NCBI GenBank assembly: GCA_022009935.1
Contig: CP091731.1
Span: forward strand, 1,922,001-1,986,000
Direction of reading: 5' to 3'
From: Candidatus Melainabacteria bacterium
Lineage (GTDB): Bacteria; Cyanobacteriota; Vampirovibrionia; Gastranaerophilales; Gastranaerophilaceae
Length of the DNA stretch: 64,000 nucleotides
Shown here: positions 1 through 9,649 of the stretch, piece after piece
Position numbering within the stretch: position 1 is the stretch's first letter
How the letters are laid out: each line of letters opens with the position of its first letter
The notes under the pieces: model-generated
Database searches by the model: none
The model's input: only the letters and a program-made list of their open reading frames with translations
Told to the model about the DNA's origin: nothing
Translations under genes and position numbers: made by a program

Positions 1-650
1 AAGAATTAATAATTTCAGAAGCAATAAGTTGCGCGCTGTTTTGGTTTTGACCTGTAATTAGCTTTCCATCAACAACAACATTTTTTGCAAATGGCGGATA
101 TTCTTGAAATTTTGCGCCAAGTTGTTTTAATTTTGTTTCAAGCAGAAAAGGTACCATTTCAACTTTTTTTGCAAGTTTTTCTTCCTTGTTTGTAAAAGAG
201 GTTAAATTTTTGTTATTAAATAACCAAATATTATAGTTGTCAATGGCCGGAATTAAAGCACAAACACCATGGCAAATTGCCGCTATAACTTTATTTTTGT
301 CATAAAAATAATTCAATATTTCGCACAAAGGCTCATAATATGCTAAATCAAACATTATCTATGTCCTCCGGGGAAGAAAATAGCATCAAAATTGCTATAA
401 TCAATTTCTTCCAAGCTTTTTTGTATTTTTTAAAATATCCAAACTGTTTTTCCAACTTTCATTCATATCTTCAGGCATGCTTGAAGGGTCAATTGGGGAG
501 TTGCCACCTAAAATACTTGCAACTTCAACCTTGAACCCTTCATCTTTAAACATTAAGTATGGACTCATAAATTCTTCAAGATAAACGCCTGTAGGTGTTT
601 TATCTTTAAATTCTTTCGTATTTGTAACAACAATTAATATATTTTTTCAT
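1..650 (-). CDS. DJ-1/PfpI family protein, 3' end outside window, frameshifted
   Basis: Conceptual translation on the minus strand gives a type 1 glutamine amidotransferase-like (DJ-1/PfpI) protein: an N-terminal ILIVVTN strand, FFPGGH, then the nucleophile elbow AAICHGV with the family Cys, and ITGQNQNSA near the end. It is open at base 1. The family acts as chaperone, deglycase or amidase-like stress proteins; the substrate cannot be told. Three single-base indels break the frame: an A6 run just after the start codon, an A6 run in the KNTKK region, and one after GGH. Two of the three lie in homopolymers, suggesting sequencing error. Not part of the mobile region. Confidence 0.7.
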
Positions 651-861
651 GTTTTTTCTCCCAAGATATTTTATTTATTTTAAACTTTAAAATTAATAAA
701 AACATTGATAAAATAACTTAATTATTTTGTGTTATTATTTTATTTAAAATCCAATAATTAATTTTTTGTTAATAAATAATAAAAATCATAAAAAGATAGT
801 ATAAATAATATTGTAGATAAGATAAAATAAAATGTAATCAGTAAAGAAGGAGGCATAAATC
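651..861 (+). promoter_or_regulatory. AT-rich leader of groESL
   Basis: About 210 bases of very AT-rich DNA separate the divergent DJ-1 gene and groES. A TATAAA-like hexamer near 799-804 is the best -10 candidate, but no convincing -35 is at normal spacing. No CIRCE inverted repeat (TTAGCACTC spacer GAGTGCTAA) is present, so HrcA control is not supported here. A strong Shine-Dalgarno (AAGGAGG, 847-853) serves groES. Confidence 0.35.
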
Positions 862-1149
862 ATGTCAATTAAACCATTGTATGACAAAATTGTAATCAAA
901 GTTATTGATGATACTCAACAAACATCAGGTGGTATATTCATCCCTGATAGTGCAAAAGAAAAACCACAAAAGGGCGAAGTTGTGGCAGTTGGAGACGGAA
1001 AGATATTGGATAACGGAAGCCGTGAGCCAATGGATGTAAAAACAGGAAATGTTGTTTTATTTGCTAAATATTCAGGCAGCGACGTTAAAGTTGACAATGA
1101 AACTTTCAAAATATTATCCGTTAAAGATGTACTAGGTATTATTGAATAG
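862..1149 (+). CDS. groES: Co-chaperonin GroES
   Basis: 95 residues, the usual family length. GroES forms the heptameric lid that caps GroEL during ATP-driven folding in the cytoplasm. Visible features are the N-terminal IKPLYDKIVIKV strand, the mobile loop around QQTSGGIFIPDSA that docks on GroEL, the roof-loop region, and VLFAKYSGSDVK. The ATG follows an AAGGAGG ribosome binding site at ideal distance. groEL starts 25 bases downstream, so the two form one operon. The frame is intact. Confidence 0.98.
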   Translation: MSIKPLYDKIVIKVIDDTQQTSGGIFIPDSAKEKPQKGEVVAVGDGKILDNGSREPMDVKTGNVVLFAKYSGSDVKVDNETFKILSVKDVLGIIE

Positions 1150-1174
1150 ATAAGAATAAAAGAGGTAATTTAAA

Positions 1175-2827
1175 ATGGCTAAAAAAATAATATTTGATGA
1201 AAAAGCTCGTAAAGCTTTGTTAAACGGTATTGATGCCGTGGCAGATGCTGTTAAAGTTACATTGGGACCAAAAGGACGCAATGTTATATTGGAAAAAAGC
1301 TTTGGAACACCACAAATTGTAAACGATGGTGTTACAATTGCTAAAGAAATTGAACTTGAAGACGGTTTGGAAAACGCAGGTGCTCAGTTGTTAAAAGAAG
1401 TGTCATCTCGTACAAATGATGTGGCAGGTGATGGTACTACAACTGCTTCTGTTTTGGCACAAGCTATCGTTCGTGAAGGAATACGTAATTTAACAGCCGG
1501 TGCAAATCCTGTTGGTATGAAACGTGGTATCGATAAGGCTGTTGAATTAGGTGTTGAAAAAATTAAAGCTATGTCAAAACCTGTAAATTCAAAAGAAATG
1601 AGATCTCAAGTTGCAACAATTTCAGCCGGTAATGACAAATTTATAGGTGATTTAATTGCTGAATCAATGGAAGCTGTTGGAACTGATGGTGTTATAACAG
1701 TTGAAGAATCAAAATCTTTTGGCACTGAAAAGAAAGTCGTTGAAGGTATGCAATTTGACAAAGGTTACATTTCACCATACTTTGTTACAGACCCTGAACG
1801 CATGGAAGCCGTGTTGGAAGACCCTTATGTATTATGTGTAAATAAAAAAATAAACCTTATTGCTGATTTAGTTCCTGTTTTGGAAGAAGTTGCTCGTGAC
1901 GGTCGTTCTTTGCTTTTGATTGCTGAAGATGTTGAAGGTGAAGCTTTGGCAACATTGGTTGTGAACACAATGAGAAAAGTTCTTCGTGCAGTTGCTGTAA
2001 AAGCTCCGGGTTTTGGTGACAGACGTAAAGCAATGTTAGAAGATATCGCAATTTTAACAGGCGGTCAAATGTTCACAGAAGAACTTGGCATAAAATTGGA
2101 AAACGTTACAACTCAGATGATGGGTAAAGCAAAACGCGTTACTGTTACAAAAGATGAAACAACAATTGTTGTTGATGACAGCACTAAAGCTCAAGTGGCA
2201 GACAGAATAAACCTAATTAAACGTCAAATTGAACAATCAGATAGCGAATATGATAAGGAAAAACTTCAAGAACGTTTGGCGAAATTATCAGGTGGTGTTG
2301 CTGTTATTGAAGTCGGTGCTGCTTCTGAAGTTGAATTAAAAGAACGTAAGTTGAGAATAGAAGATGCTTTAAATGCAACACGTGCTGCTCAAGAAGAAGG
2401 TATTGTTCCCGGTGGTGGTGTTACTTTGGTTCGTGTTCAAGAACACCTTGCTGACAATATAAACAAAATTCCATTTGCAACTGATGATGAAAAAATCGGG
2501 TATAAAATACTTATGACAGCATTAGATGTACCTTTAAAACAAATCGCATACAATGCCGGTGCAAAAGGTGATGTGGTTGTTGATACAGTTAAAAAAGAAA
2601 AATGTTCATATGGTTATGATGCCTTATTGAATAAATACGTAGATATGTTTGAAGCCGGTATTGTTGACCCGGCAAAAGTTACACGTAGTGCGTTAGAAAA
2701 TGCAGCTTCTGTTGCTTCTATGTTGCTTACAACTGAAGCAGCTGTTGTAACAGTTAAAGAACCAAAATCAAATGCTCCTCAAATGCCTGATATGGGTGCT
2801 ATGGGTGGTATGGGCGGTATGATGTAA
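1175..2827 (+). CDS. groEL: Chaperonin GroEL
   Basis: 550 residues, full length. It is the 60 kDa chaperonin forming two stacked heptamers that fold proteins with GroES. Visible motifs are VTLGPKGRNV and GDGTTTA in the ATP pocket (Asp of DVAGDGTTT), the apical domain around AEDVEGEAL, GGGV before the C-terminal equatorial part, and a terminal Gly-Met tail (GGMGGMM). An AGAGG-type RBS precedes the ATG and a terminator follows. It is the longest undisturbed frame in the window, in contrast to the broken frames downstream. Confidence 0.99.
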   Translation: MAKKIIFDEKARKALLNGIDAVADAVKVTLGPKGRNVILEKSFGTPQIVNDGVTIAKEIELEDGLENAGAQLLKEVSSRTNDVAGDGTTTASVLAQAIVREGIRNLTAGANPVGMKRGIDKAVELGVEKIKAMSKPVNSKEMRSQVATISAGNDKFIGDLIAESMEAVGTDGVITVEESKSFGTEKKVVEGMQFDKGYISPYFVTDPERMEAVLEDPYVLCVNKKINLIADLVPVLEEVARDGRSLLLIAEDVEGEALATLVVNTMRKVLRAVAVKAPGFGDRRKAMLEDIAILTGGQMFTEELGIKLENVTTQMMGKAKRVTVTKDETTIVVDDSTKAQVADRINLIKRQIEQSDSEYDKEKLQERLAKLSGGVAVIEVGAASEVELKERKLRIEDALNATRAAQEEGIVPGGGVTLVRVQEHLADNINKIPFATDDEKIGYKILMTALDVPLKQIAYNAGAKGDVVVDTVKKEKCSYGYDALLNKYVDMFEAGIVDPAKVTRSALENAASVASMLLTTEAAVVTVKEPKSNAPQMPDMGAMGGMGGMM

Positions 2828-2852
2828 GCTTTTTATACGCCTTAAATATAAT

Positions 2853-2887
2853 AAAAGGGTGCCTTTATGAAAATAGGCATCCTTTTT
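2853..2887 (+). terminator. Rho-independent terminator of groESL
   Basis: A stem AAAAGGGTGCCT / AGGCATCCTTTT (one G-T wobble) with a 9-10 base loop, followed by a T run, begins 25 bases after the groEL stop. Confidence 0.85.
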
Positions 2888-2902
2888 ATTGAAAAAAGTT
2901 GC

Positions 2903-2933
2903 TTGACTTCATTTTTTTTGTTGATAATATAAT
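2903..2933 (+). promoter_or_regulatory. Promoter of tRNA-Phe
   Basis: TTGACT (2903-2908) and TATAAT (2928-2933), 19 bases apart, end 5 bases before the mature tRNA 5' end. An alternative -10, TAATAT at 2925-2930, gives 16-base spacing. Confidence 0.6.
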
Positions 2934-2938
2934 CTTAT

Positions 2939-3011
2939 GCCACAATAGCTCAGTTGGTAGAGCAAGGGACTGAAAATCCCTGTGTCCTTGGTTCGATTCC
3001 GAGTTGTGGCA
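2939..3011 (+). tRNA. tRNA-Phe (GAA)
   Basis: 73 bases forming a full cloverleaf: acceptor arm GCCACAA / TTGTGGC, D arm with AGCTCAGTTGGTAGAGC, anticodon stem AGGGA / TCCCT around loop CTGAAAA (anticodon GAA), T arm with GGTTCGATTCC, discriminator A. No CCA is encoded. The mobile region begins about 60 bases downstream. The element inserts by a Mu-type mechanism, so the tRNA is probably a neighbour rather than an attachment site. Confidence 0.97.
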
Positions 3012-3148
3012 TATTTTTATAGGTTTACAAAAAATCTCATTTCCATTGTGTTTCAGGTTTATGAGTTGATGTATTAGTTCAATCACGTTGACAGGAATGG
3101 TTAGTTTGATAATTTTTGTGTATTAGTTGTATTAGTTCAATCACATTG

Positions 3149-3153
3149 ATAGA
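3149..3153. repeat. Target site duplication of element A, left copy
   Basis: ATAGA directly before the TG terminus of element A. The identical pentamer follows the right terminus at 54001-54005. Confidence 0.75.
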
Positions 3154-3173
3154 TGTAATAAACTGAGTAATTT

Positions 3174-3393
3174 GGTCGGGGCAGATGGTGTGATTTTTTC
3201 GGGTAATCGGCTCTGTGTACGAGTTTGAGGGGTAGGAAATAATCAAACCATATGAACCAAAATTACTCACTTTACTCTTTTCTACTCAGGGCAGATGGTG
3301 TGATTATTTTGGGCAAACCTCTTTTTTGAATAATAGCCTGATTTTTCGGCGTTTTTCGCTTAGGTCAAATGGTATGATTATTTTGGGCTATGA
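3174..3393 (+). repeat. Left-end transposase-binding motif array of element A
   Basis: Three copies of a motif close to GGTCARATGGTGTGATT followed by ATTTTGGGC occur near 3174-3208, 3286-3318 and 3361-3393. Two inverted copies sit at the right terminus (53941-54000). Multiple end motifs, unequal left and right, are expected for MuA or TnsB binding. The rest of 3012-3458 holds no gene I can support. Confidence 0.65.
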
Positions 3394-3458
3394 CCGTTTT
3401 GAGTTTAAAAATTTTTTGTTATAATAAAACTATTAAATTAGAATATAGGAACTTGAAA

Positions 3459-3725
3459 ATGAAAAATCAATCATTTGTTACTAAATGCCTAAAAAATGAA
3501 AACTTATATCCCAGTGAAAATATTGTTAGCACTGGACTTTCTTTAGAACTTGAGAACAACTCTCTTGTTTTAAAAGGTTCAGCAATAGATTTGATTGAGT
3601 TTGCGGATTTGTTAATTGCTCTTGCCATATCTGGAGAAGATAAAGGACAGCATTTTCATATAGACAATTTAACATTGATTGATAATAATTCTAAAATATC
3701 GGAAGTGGTGTTGCAAAGGAAATAA
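3459..3725 (+). CDS. Small Imm32-like hypothetical protein
   Basis: 88 residues from the ATG at 3459, which follows an AGGAACTTGAAA leader; the frame stays open upstream to 3390. The C-terminal half (ENNSLVLKGSAIDLIEFADLL then HFHIDNLTLI) resembles the short immunity-protein 32 type fold: a strand, a helix and an HFH(I/L)D motif. That resemblance is from memory and weak. It lies between the terminal motifs and tnpA, with no partner toxin next to it. It has no counterpart in element B. Confidence 0.45.
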   Translation: MKNQSFVTKCLKNENLYPSENIVSTGLSLELENNSLVLKGSAIDLIEFADLLIALAISGEDKGQHFHIDNLTLIDNNSKISEVVLQRK

Positions 3726-3748
3726 ATGATACGAAACAGACACAATAC

Positions 3749-3798
3749 TCGGAAGTAGTGTTCCAATTCGCCGTCTTCAGAGGTAAGGTGTTCGTACC
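3749..3798 (+). promoter_or_regulatory. Conserved leader of element A tnpA
   Basis: TCGGAAGTAGTGTTCCAATT, five variable bases, then TCTTCAGAGGTAA lead to the start codon. The same leader precedes tnpA of element B (54394-54443) with few changes. GGAA...TTCC can form a short hairpin and AGAGG is the likely ribosome binding site. Confidence 0.5.
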
Positions 3799-5796
3799 AT
3801 GAAAAACGAATATATTAATATAAAAGCAATCGCACAGGCTAAGGATTTGAAAAGCACCCGTTCAATCCGAATGGAAATCAACAAGCCCGAAAGTAAATAT
3901 ATTTCAAGAGAGGTTAAAGTTAACGGCGGCACTTCTTATGAAATCCTGTTTTCAAGTTTAGAGCCGGAGTTACAACAAAAACTTCGTGAGAACGAAACAA
4001 AATCAACAGCACTTGTGCCTTTGAATTATAAACCACCAGTTATAACAGATAAAGCGAGAATAACAGCTAATCATAGAATGAATATCGTGAAAGCCGCACT
4101 TGAGCATCGCAAAAAATACGATACTCAAAAACAAGCAGATCATGAATTTTTAGAGTTATACAATACTGGATTATTTTTACCAAAAGCGTACGAATTTCTT
4201 GGCAGCATTTCAATGGGGACATTAAGGCGATACATTCAAGCCTATTTAAAAAGCGGAAATGCAGAGAATTTAGTTCCTCAATACAAAATTACAAAGCAGG
4301 GAGAATACAACAGTATATTAAATAATGATATGAAAAAAGTTCTGCTCACTCTTTTACTTCACCAAAACCGATTCGGTTTCAATACTGCGATTCGCTTGGC
4401 AAAACAAATATTAATTAAACAAGGATACGATGAGGAAAGTTTACCAAGTAATATTACATTCAAACGATTTGCTGAACATTTTAGAGATAATAATTATGCT
4501 GAATGGACTCTAAAACGTGAAGGAATAAAAAGCCTATCACGATAAGGTTGAGCCGTATATTGAACGAGATATTTCAAAAATCGAAGTCGGCGATGTCTTA
4601 ATCGCAGACGGACACGTTCTAAATTTCCAAGTTATTAATCCGTTTACAGGCAAGCCAACGAGAGCAACACTCGTTGGCTTTTTAGATTGAAATCAACAGC
4701 CCTTGTCGGGTATGAAATAATGATGAGTGAAAACACACAATGTATTGCCTCAGCTTTACGAAACGCAATTTTAAACCTTGGTTTAATTCCGAAAGTCGTT
4801 TATCAAGACAACGGAAAGGCTTTCAAATCAAAATATTTTCAGCATTGTGATTTCGAGGAGGGGGAATTTAACGGAGTGTATGCCAATTTGGGTATTCACT
4901 CCGTTTTTGCTAAACCTTACAATGCGAGAGCGAAAGTCATTGAGAGGTTTTTCTTAGAGTTTCAAGAGGAGTTTGAAAAATTAATGCCAAGCTATATCGG
5001 AACTTCAATTGAAAATCGTCCTGCTTGGATGAACAGAAATGAAAAACTCCACCTTCAAATTCACGAGAAACAAACTGGTGGAAAAATTCCAACGGTACAA
5101 GAAGTAATTAAATACATTGATTGTTGGCTTGAATTTCACAATCAAAAACTTTGTCCTAATGACCGTTCAATAACTATTCAAGAGGTATTAAATTCTGTTC
5201 AAAAACAAGATATTAATAAATCAGCTCTTGATTATTTGATGATGAAAACTGAAGGCAGAACAATAAATAAGCACGGAATTACCTTCTTGAATATGCATTA
5301 CAGAAGCGATGCAATTCTCGGACTCAGAGATAAAATTTATATTCGATACAGCCTCTTTGATTTATCCAAAGTCTATGTTTATTCTGCTAAAGGCGAGTTC
5401 TTATGTGTTGCCCATAGGGTACAGAAAGTTCACCCGATGGCGAGAGTTTTAGGAACGGTGCAAGATATGGAAGAATATAACAGACAATACAAAAAACAAC
5501 AACAAATTAAAAGCCGGCTGATTAAAAAGTTAAATCGTATTACAAATCTGAAGATATTCCACTTTTAAAAATCGAGCCGGAAGTGATTGAAGAAATCGCT
5601 CCAATTCTTGAAGAGAAGCCGAAACGTGAAAAGAAGAAAACACCTCGTGAACAGCAAATGAACAGACCGATTTTTTAATTCGGATGCAGATAAATACGAG
5701 TGGTTAATTACTCATGGATGTACAAATCAAGAGGACAGACAATTCCTTACAAAATTTATACAAAGCGAACAGTACCAATTATTATATGGAGACTAA
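3799..5796 (+). CDS. Mu-type DDE transposase TnpA of element A (frameshifted)
   Basis: About 665 residues when read through. Order: an N-terminal Mu-like DNA-binding HTH (INIKAIAQAKDLKSTRSIR), a linker domain, an integrase core with DDE residues in IADGHVLNF, VYQDNGKAF and KVIERFFLEF, and a Mu C-terminal domain with a basic tail. It should cut element ends and join them to target DNA. Frame breaks lie near 4533, at 4689 (GATTG for GATTGG, destroying a Trp codon kept in the element B copy) and in the last 250 bases. The stop at 5794-5796 is followed at once by tnpB. Very similar throughout to 54444-56436. Confidence 0.85.
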
Positions 5797-5799
5797 ATT

Positions 5800-6516
5800 A
5801 TGAATAAAACCTTTATTAAAACAAAAATGTTAAACGGTTTATTACTTTGATGGATGAACTCCAAAAATTGCCGTTTAATATTCCCTAAGTTAGCACTTGT
5901 TTATGGAGACCATGGATTGGGTAAATCACAGACGATTCAATGGTGGGCAGATAAAAACGACTCCGTTTACGTTCGAGCAACTCAAGGAATGACAAGCCGC
6001 TGGCTTTTATCTGAAATTGCAGAGGAACTTGGTGAAGATCCATTTTGGCACAGCCAAGAAACATTCAGCCTGATTGAAAACCATTTGAGGCAAAATCCTA
6101 AAGTAATAATTGTTGATGAGATTGATTATTTAATAGAAAAACACACAGTTGAAACCTTGCGAGATTTACACGATAAAACAGGCTGCCCAATCGTTTTAGT
6201 TGGAATGGGAGCGGCAGATAAAAAACTTGCAAGATATCCGCATTTAATGGATAGAGTTTACAGACAACTTAAATTTGAACAATTTAATCAGGAGGATATT
6301 TCAGACATTTTATGCCAATTAACGGATTTAAGTTTTACTGAAGATGCAATAAATTATCTTGCAACACGCACAAACCAATTCAGGCAATTAGTTAAATTGA
6401 TAAATAAAATTGAAAAATTATCTCAAACAAACCAAATTGAAGAATTAGACGAATACACATTGAAAGGACTTTTAAATGAAAGAGCGAATATTAAGACTTT
6501 GCAAAAGGTTGGATAA
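5800..6516 (+). CDS. AAA ATPase TnpB (MuB/TnsC-like) of element A (frameshifted)
   Basis: About 238 residues. It is an AAA ATPase that, by analogy with MuB and TnsC, binds target DNA and activates the transposase. Walker A is GDHGLGKS and Walker B is VIIVDEIDYL. TRTNQFRQLVKLINKIEKL toward the C-terminus fits the helical lid. Two indels break the first 30 codons, one in an A run and one in CCC before AAGTTAGC; the rest is one open frame. The start ATG lies four bases after the tnpA stop, and the end overlaps tnpC by about 40 bases, indicating translational coupling. Confidence 0.8.
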
Positions 6517-7041
6517 ATTCTCATTAGATGAAATTGAAATGGTGTCAGAACTTGAAACGGAAGAACTGATACCGATTTTATCCGAATTAAAAATGAAAAC
6601 AAACTGATACAAAAGGGTAATTCCTATTTTTATAATAAAGTTTCTGCCGTAAAGAGGACTTTTGGTAATTTGCCTCTGTGTTTTCAATTTCATTCAAAAG
6701 AAGAAATCGATTATATTTTAAAAGGTTTCTGTTGTGATATTGAAGTTCTAAAGATGATTGATTTATTCGGACTTACAAAGCATACCTTAGACAAATTTTA
6801 TAACAGTTTTAGAATGACGATTTATGAAAAGCAATACAAAGAATTATTAGAGCATTTTGAAAAAACACCAAAGATGCCGCAAGAGCGAGTTTATATGAAT
6901 ACAAAAGTTTATTTATATTTATATAACGGTAAATTGTTTGTATCTGAAAAATATCTTGTTTCAAAAGATGCAAGAAAACATCGAGAAGAAGAACGGCTTG
7001 AGATTAAAAATATTTATTTAAAAGCTACAGAAAAGTTTTAA
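6476..7041 (+). CDS. TnpC: conserved third transposition-module protein of unknown function
   Basis: About 185 residues (MKERILRLCKRLDKF...KATEKF) after correcting one frame break near 6585. The N-terminal 50 residues look like a winged helix. The rest (HSKEEIDYILKGFCCDIEVL...FGLTKHTLDKFYNSFR...) contains a second HTH-like segment and a conserved LFVSEKYL strand. I recognise no named family. It starts inside tnpB and is the last gene of the operon. The same gene in the same place in element B (57122-57806) argues for a real role in transposition, target choice or control. Confidence 0.6.
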
Positions 7042-7494
7042 GTCGCTCGTTCGCTCATAAATTTCATCTGCACCTATCAGAAGAATTGTGGAAGTATGGC
7101 AAGGAGTTTAATGAACAATATGTTTTAATGAATAAAATGTTATTTTCTTAACATTTCTTAATATAAAACAGGACAATTTTTTAACATTATTATTGGCTTT
7201 CAATTTTGATAAATTTTTATAATTATAAATTAAAACCTTTTATATTATAGTTTTCGGAGTTTTTATATTTCTGTCCTATTCAGGACAGGCAAAGTTTTTC
7301 ATCTCTTTTAATATTTAAATATTCAAATATAATTGATTTATAGTTTGATTGTGTTTCTGTATAGCCAAGCAGATAGCCCATTTGGGCTACTTCGTGGTGT
7401 GCAAAAAATAAGATAGTCAGCTAATAGTAAAAATTTAAAAAAGATTACTGCTTGAATAGTACCCCGTTACTAATCAAGAGAGGAATTGATAAAA
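7042..7494. other. Gene-free junction between element A module and phage C, with palindromes
   Basis: No coding frame of note. It holds CTGTCCTATTCAGGACAG (7271-7288, a 7-bp inverted repeat), a further CAGGACA at 7169-7175, and TAGCCCATTTGGGCTA (7374-7389, a perfect palindrome). These could be operators of the early phage regulator. The proposed left end of phage C (TG at 7334, preceded by ATAAT) lies between them. No repressor gene is visible on either strand. Confidence 0.4.
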
Positions 7495-7705
7495 ATGAAC
7501 AACTGTGTTAACTGCCAAAAGAAAATTTTACTAAAATTTATTATGTCGTTTTTACAACATAAAAGCAACCGACATAGCAAGAGAAATCAACGTTTCTGAC
7601 AGTCTTGTCAGAAAGCATATCGATGGAATTCGTAATTGTGAACAAGTGGATTTATATATAATCCATGCTTGTTTCGGAGATAATTTTGGAGCGATTAAAT
7701 GCTAA
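7495..7705 (+). CDS. Small HTH early regulator (Ner/repressor-like), frameshifted
   Basis: About 69 residues if one base is corrected in the stretch around 7535-7545. It starts MNNCVNCQKK, with a CxxC pair, and continues KATDIAREINVSDSLVRKHIDGIRN, a clear helix-turn-helix. The start follows GAGAGGAATTG. The last codons overlap the MuA start. Mu encodes Ner at this place; a lambda-like repressor is the alternative. The palindromes at 7271 and 7374 are plausible targets, though this is not shown. Confidence 0.55.
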
Positions 7706-9649
7706 AAACTACGCAAGAAAAATTAAATATTCCTGCGTGGATTTCTATTGAGGAGGCATCAAAACTCCTTAATGTAAAAGTAAAAACAGTTAAAAACCGT
7801 TGTTATAAAGGCGATTTTAATTATAAAATCGAAATTAAAAACAATGTAAGACAATTATTTATTCGTTACTCATCTTTGCCTATTAAATTTAATTGTGATT
7901 CAGAAGTAGAAAATCAAAAATATTCAGATGCTCCTGTGTGGTCTAAAATTCAAGCTGATAAATATAGCAGTATTGTAAAAGAAAGCATTAAACTTAAAGG
8001 ACAAAAATTACAAGAATTTATTGATTCTTGGAATATCGATCATCCAGATAATCAAACTTCATACTCTTCAATAATAAGAATGAGAAGACGATATCGTAAT
8101 AAAGGATTAAACGGACTTTTAGCAAGATATGGGAACAATTTAGGAAGAACCGTCATTGATGATTATTACTTTGAGTATTTTAAAATTTATATCTCGTTGA
8201 AGGTGCGCCTTCGCTACAAACTTGTTGGGATTTAACACTTGGTCACGCAGTAAGAGAGAATGGAATTGATAGATTAGAATTCCCGAGTTGCTCATCTTTC
8301 AAACGCAGATTAAGACGTGATGTACCAAAACAAAGTATTTATTTAGCGAGATATGGGCAAACAGCATGGAATAGGAGATACGGGAACTACATTGAGAGAG
8401 ATTATTCAAACGTGGTCTGTGGCAAAGTTTGGGTTTCAGACCACGCACAAATCGACGTTGCTTGTCTGTCACCAGACGGCAATGTCGTTTTTCCTTGGGT
8501 TACCGCTTGGAGAGATTACAAATCAGGCAAGTGGCTCGGATGGCTTTTTGCAATGTGGTAATCCTAATTCAGACCATATCTTTCAAACTTTTTACTACGC
8601 AGCTGAGGAATACGGACTTCCTGAAGATGTAATCATTGATAACGGTAAAGATTATCGTTGCAAAGACTTTGCCGGAGGCAGAGCGAATAAAATTCGGGTT
8701 GAAACTAATAAACCAAAGACAACTTCAATGCTTGATGAATTAAATGTTAAAGTTCATTTTGCCTTGCCATACAATGCTCAGACAAAACCAATTGAACGTG
8801 ATTTCTTAAAGATTAAGGAACTATTGTCAAAACATTGCGTGGGTTATAGAGGCGGAAACGTGGTTGAAAGACCTGAAAAACTCGCTCGTGAAATCAAAGC
8901 CGACAAGATTATACCGTTTGAAGATTTTAAAATCATATTTGATAAATTTATCGTTGACGTTTTAAATAAACGACCATCTGAAGGTAAAAACCTTAAAGGC
9001 TTATGTCCCGATAAATTATTTAATCAAGAATTCACAGAAAAAGTTACAACAAGTCGTGATGCTCTAAAACTTTTCTGTATGAGAACATCAAAAACTTATA
9101 CAGTAGGCAGAAACGGAATCAAAGACAATTCTCTTGGTATTACATATTGGGCAGATTGGATGATTTCTAAAACAGGTTTGAAAGTTTATCTTCGCCGGGA
9201 TGTTCAAAATTACAAAGAGGCTTGGGCATTTAAAGCCGACAATGATGAGTTTGTGGGTAAAATAACTGCTGTAAAAGCAGTTGCGGCACTCCACGCTGAA
9301 ACTGTTTCTAAGGAAGAATTCAAAGAGGCAATGGCAATTAAAAAACGCAATTTGAAGGTTGCTAAATCATATATTAAACAAACCATTGAAATACCTCTTG
9401 AAGAACAATACGAAAATTACAAAGCTGCATACGCAAGTGTTGAAAAGCAAGCAAAACCTAAAGTTTCCAAAATTGCCAACACTAATATGGATAAGGCTAT
9501 TCGCAAAAATAAAGAAACGGAAGCCTTTGGAAAGCAAGATTTATCAATGTTTATGGTAGAAACTCCCCGTTAAGGATGAGCCCTTGTATTTATTTGAAAC
9601 CGACAAGATTCTTGAAGAAGAATTGAAAGGAGTCGCATATGGATATTAG
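7699..9649 (+). CDS. Phage C transposase MuA (frameshifted)
   Basis: About 650 residues on joining frames. N-terminal Mu DNA-binding domain: IPAWISIEEASKLLNVKVKTVKNRC. The catalytic core has D in VSDHAQIDVA, D in VIIDNGKDYR and E in TKPIERDF. A C-terminal Mu-transpos-C region and a basic tail follow. It carries out replicative transposition and integration of the phage. Breaks lie near 8195 and 8555 and at 9569 (CCCC for CCC); correcting the last gives an end VKDEPLYLFETDKILEEEL with its stop overlapping MuB. It is clearly different from the element A and B transposases. Confidence 0.87.

Noticed and set aside
651..861. CIRCE (HrcA) operator before groES
   Set aside because: No TTAGCACTC / GAGTGCTAA inverted repeat at any spacing in the leader.
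3012..3069. tRNA-Phe 3' end as phage attachment site with a tyrosine integrase
   Set aside because: No integrase in the window and no repeat of the tRNA 3' end at the far side; the elements carry Mu-type transposases.
6472..6693. Minus-strand frame opposite tnpB-tnpC overlap
   Set aside because: Shadow of the tnpC coding strand; the plus-strand frame is conserved in element B.
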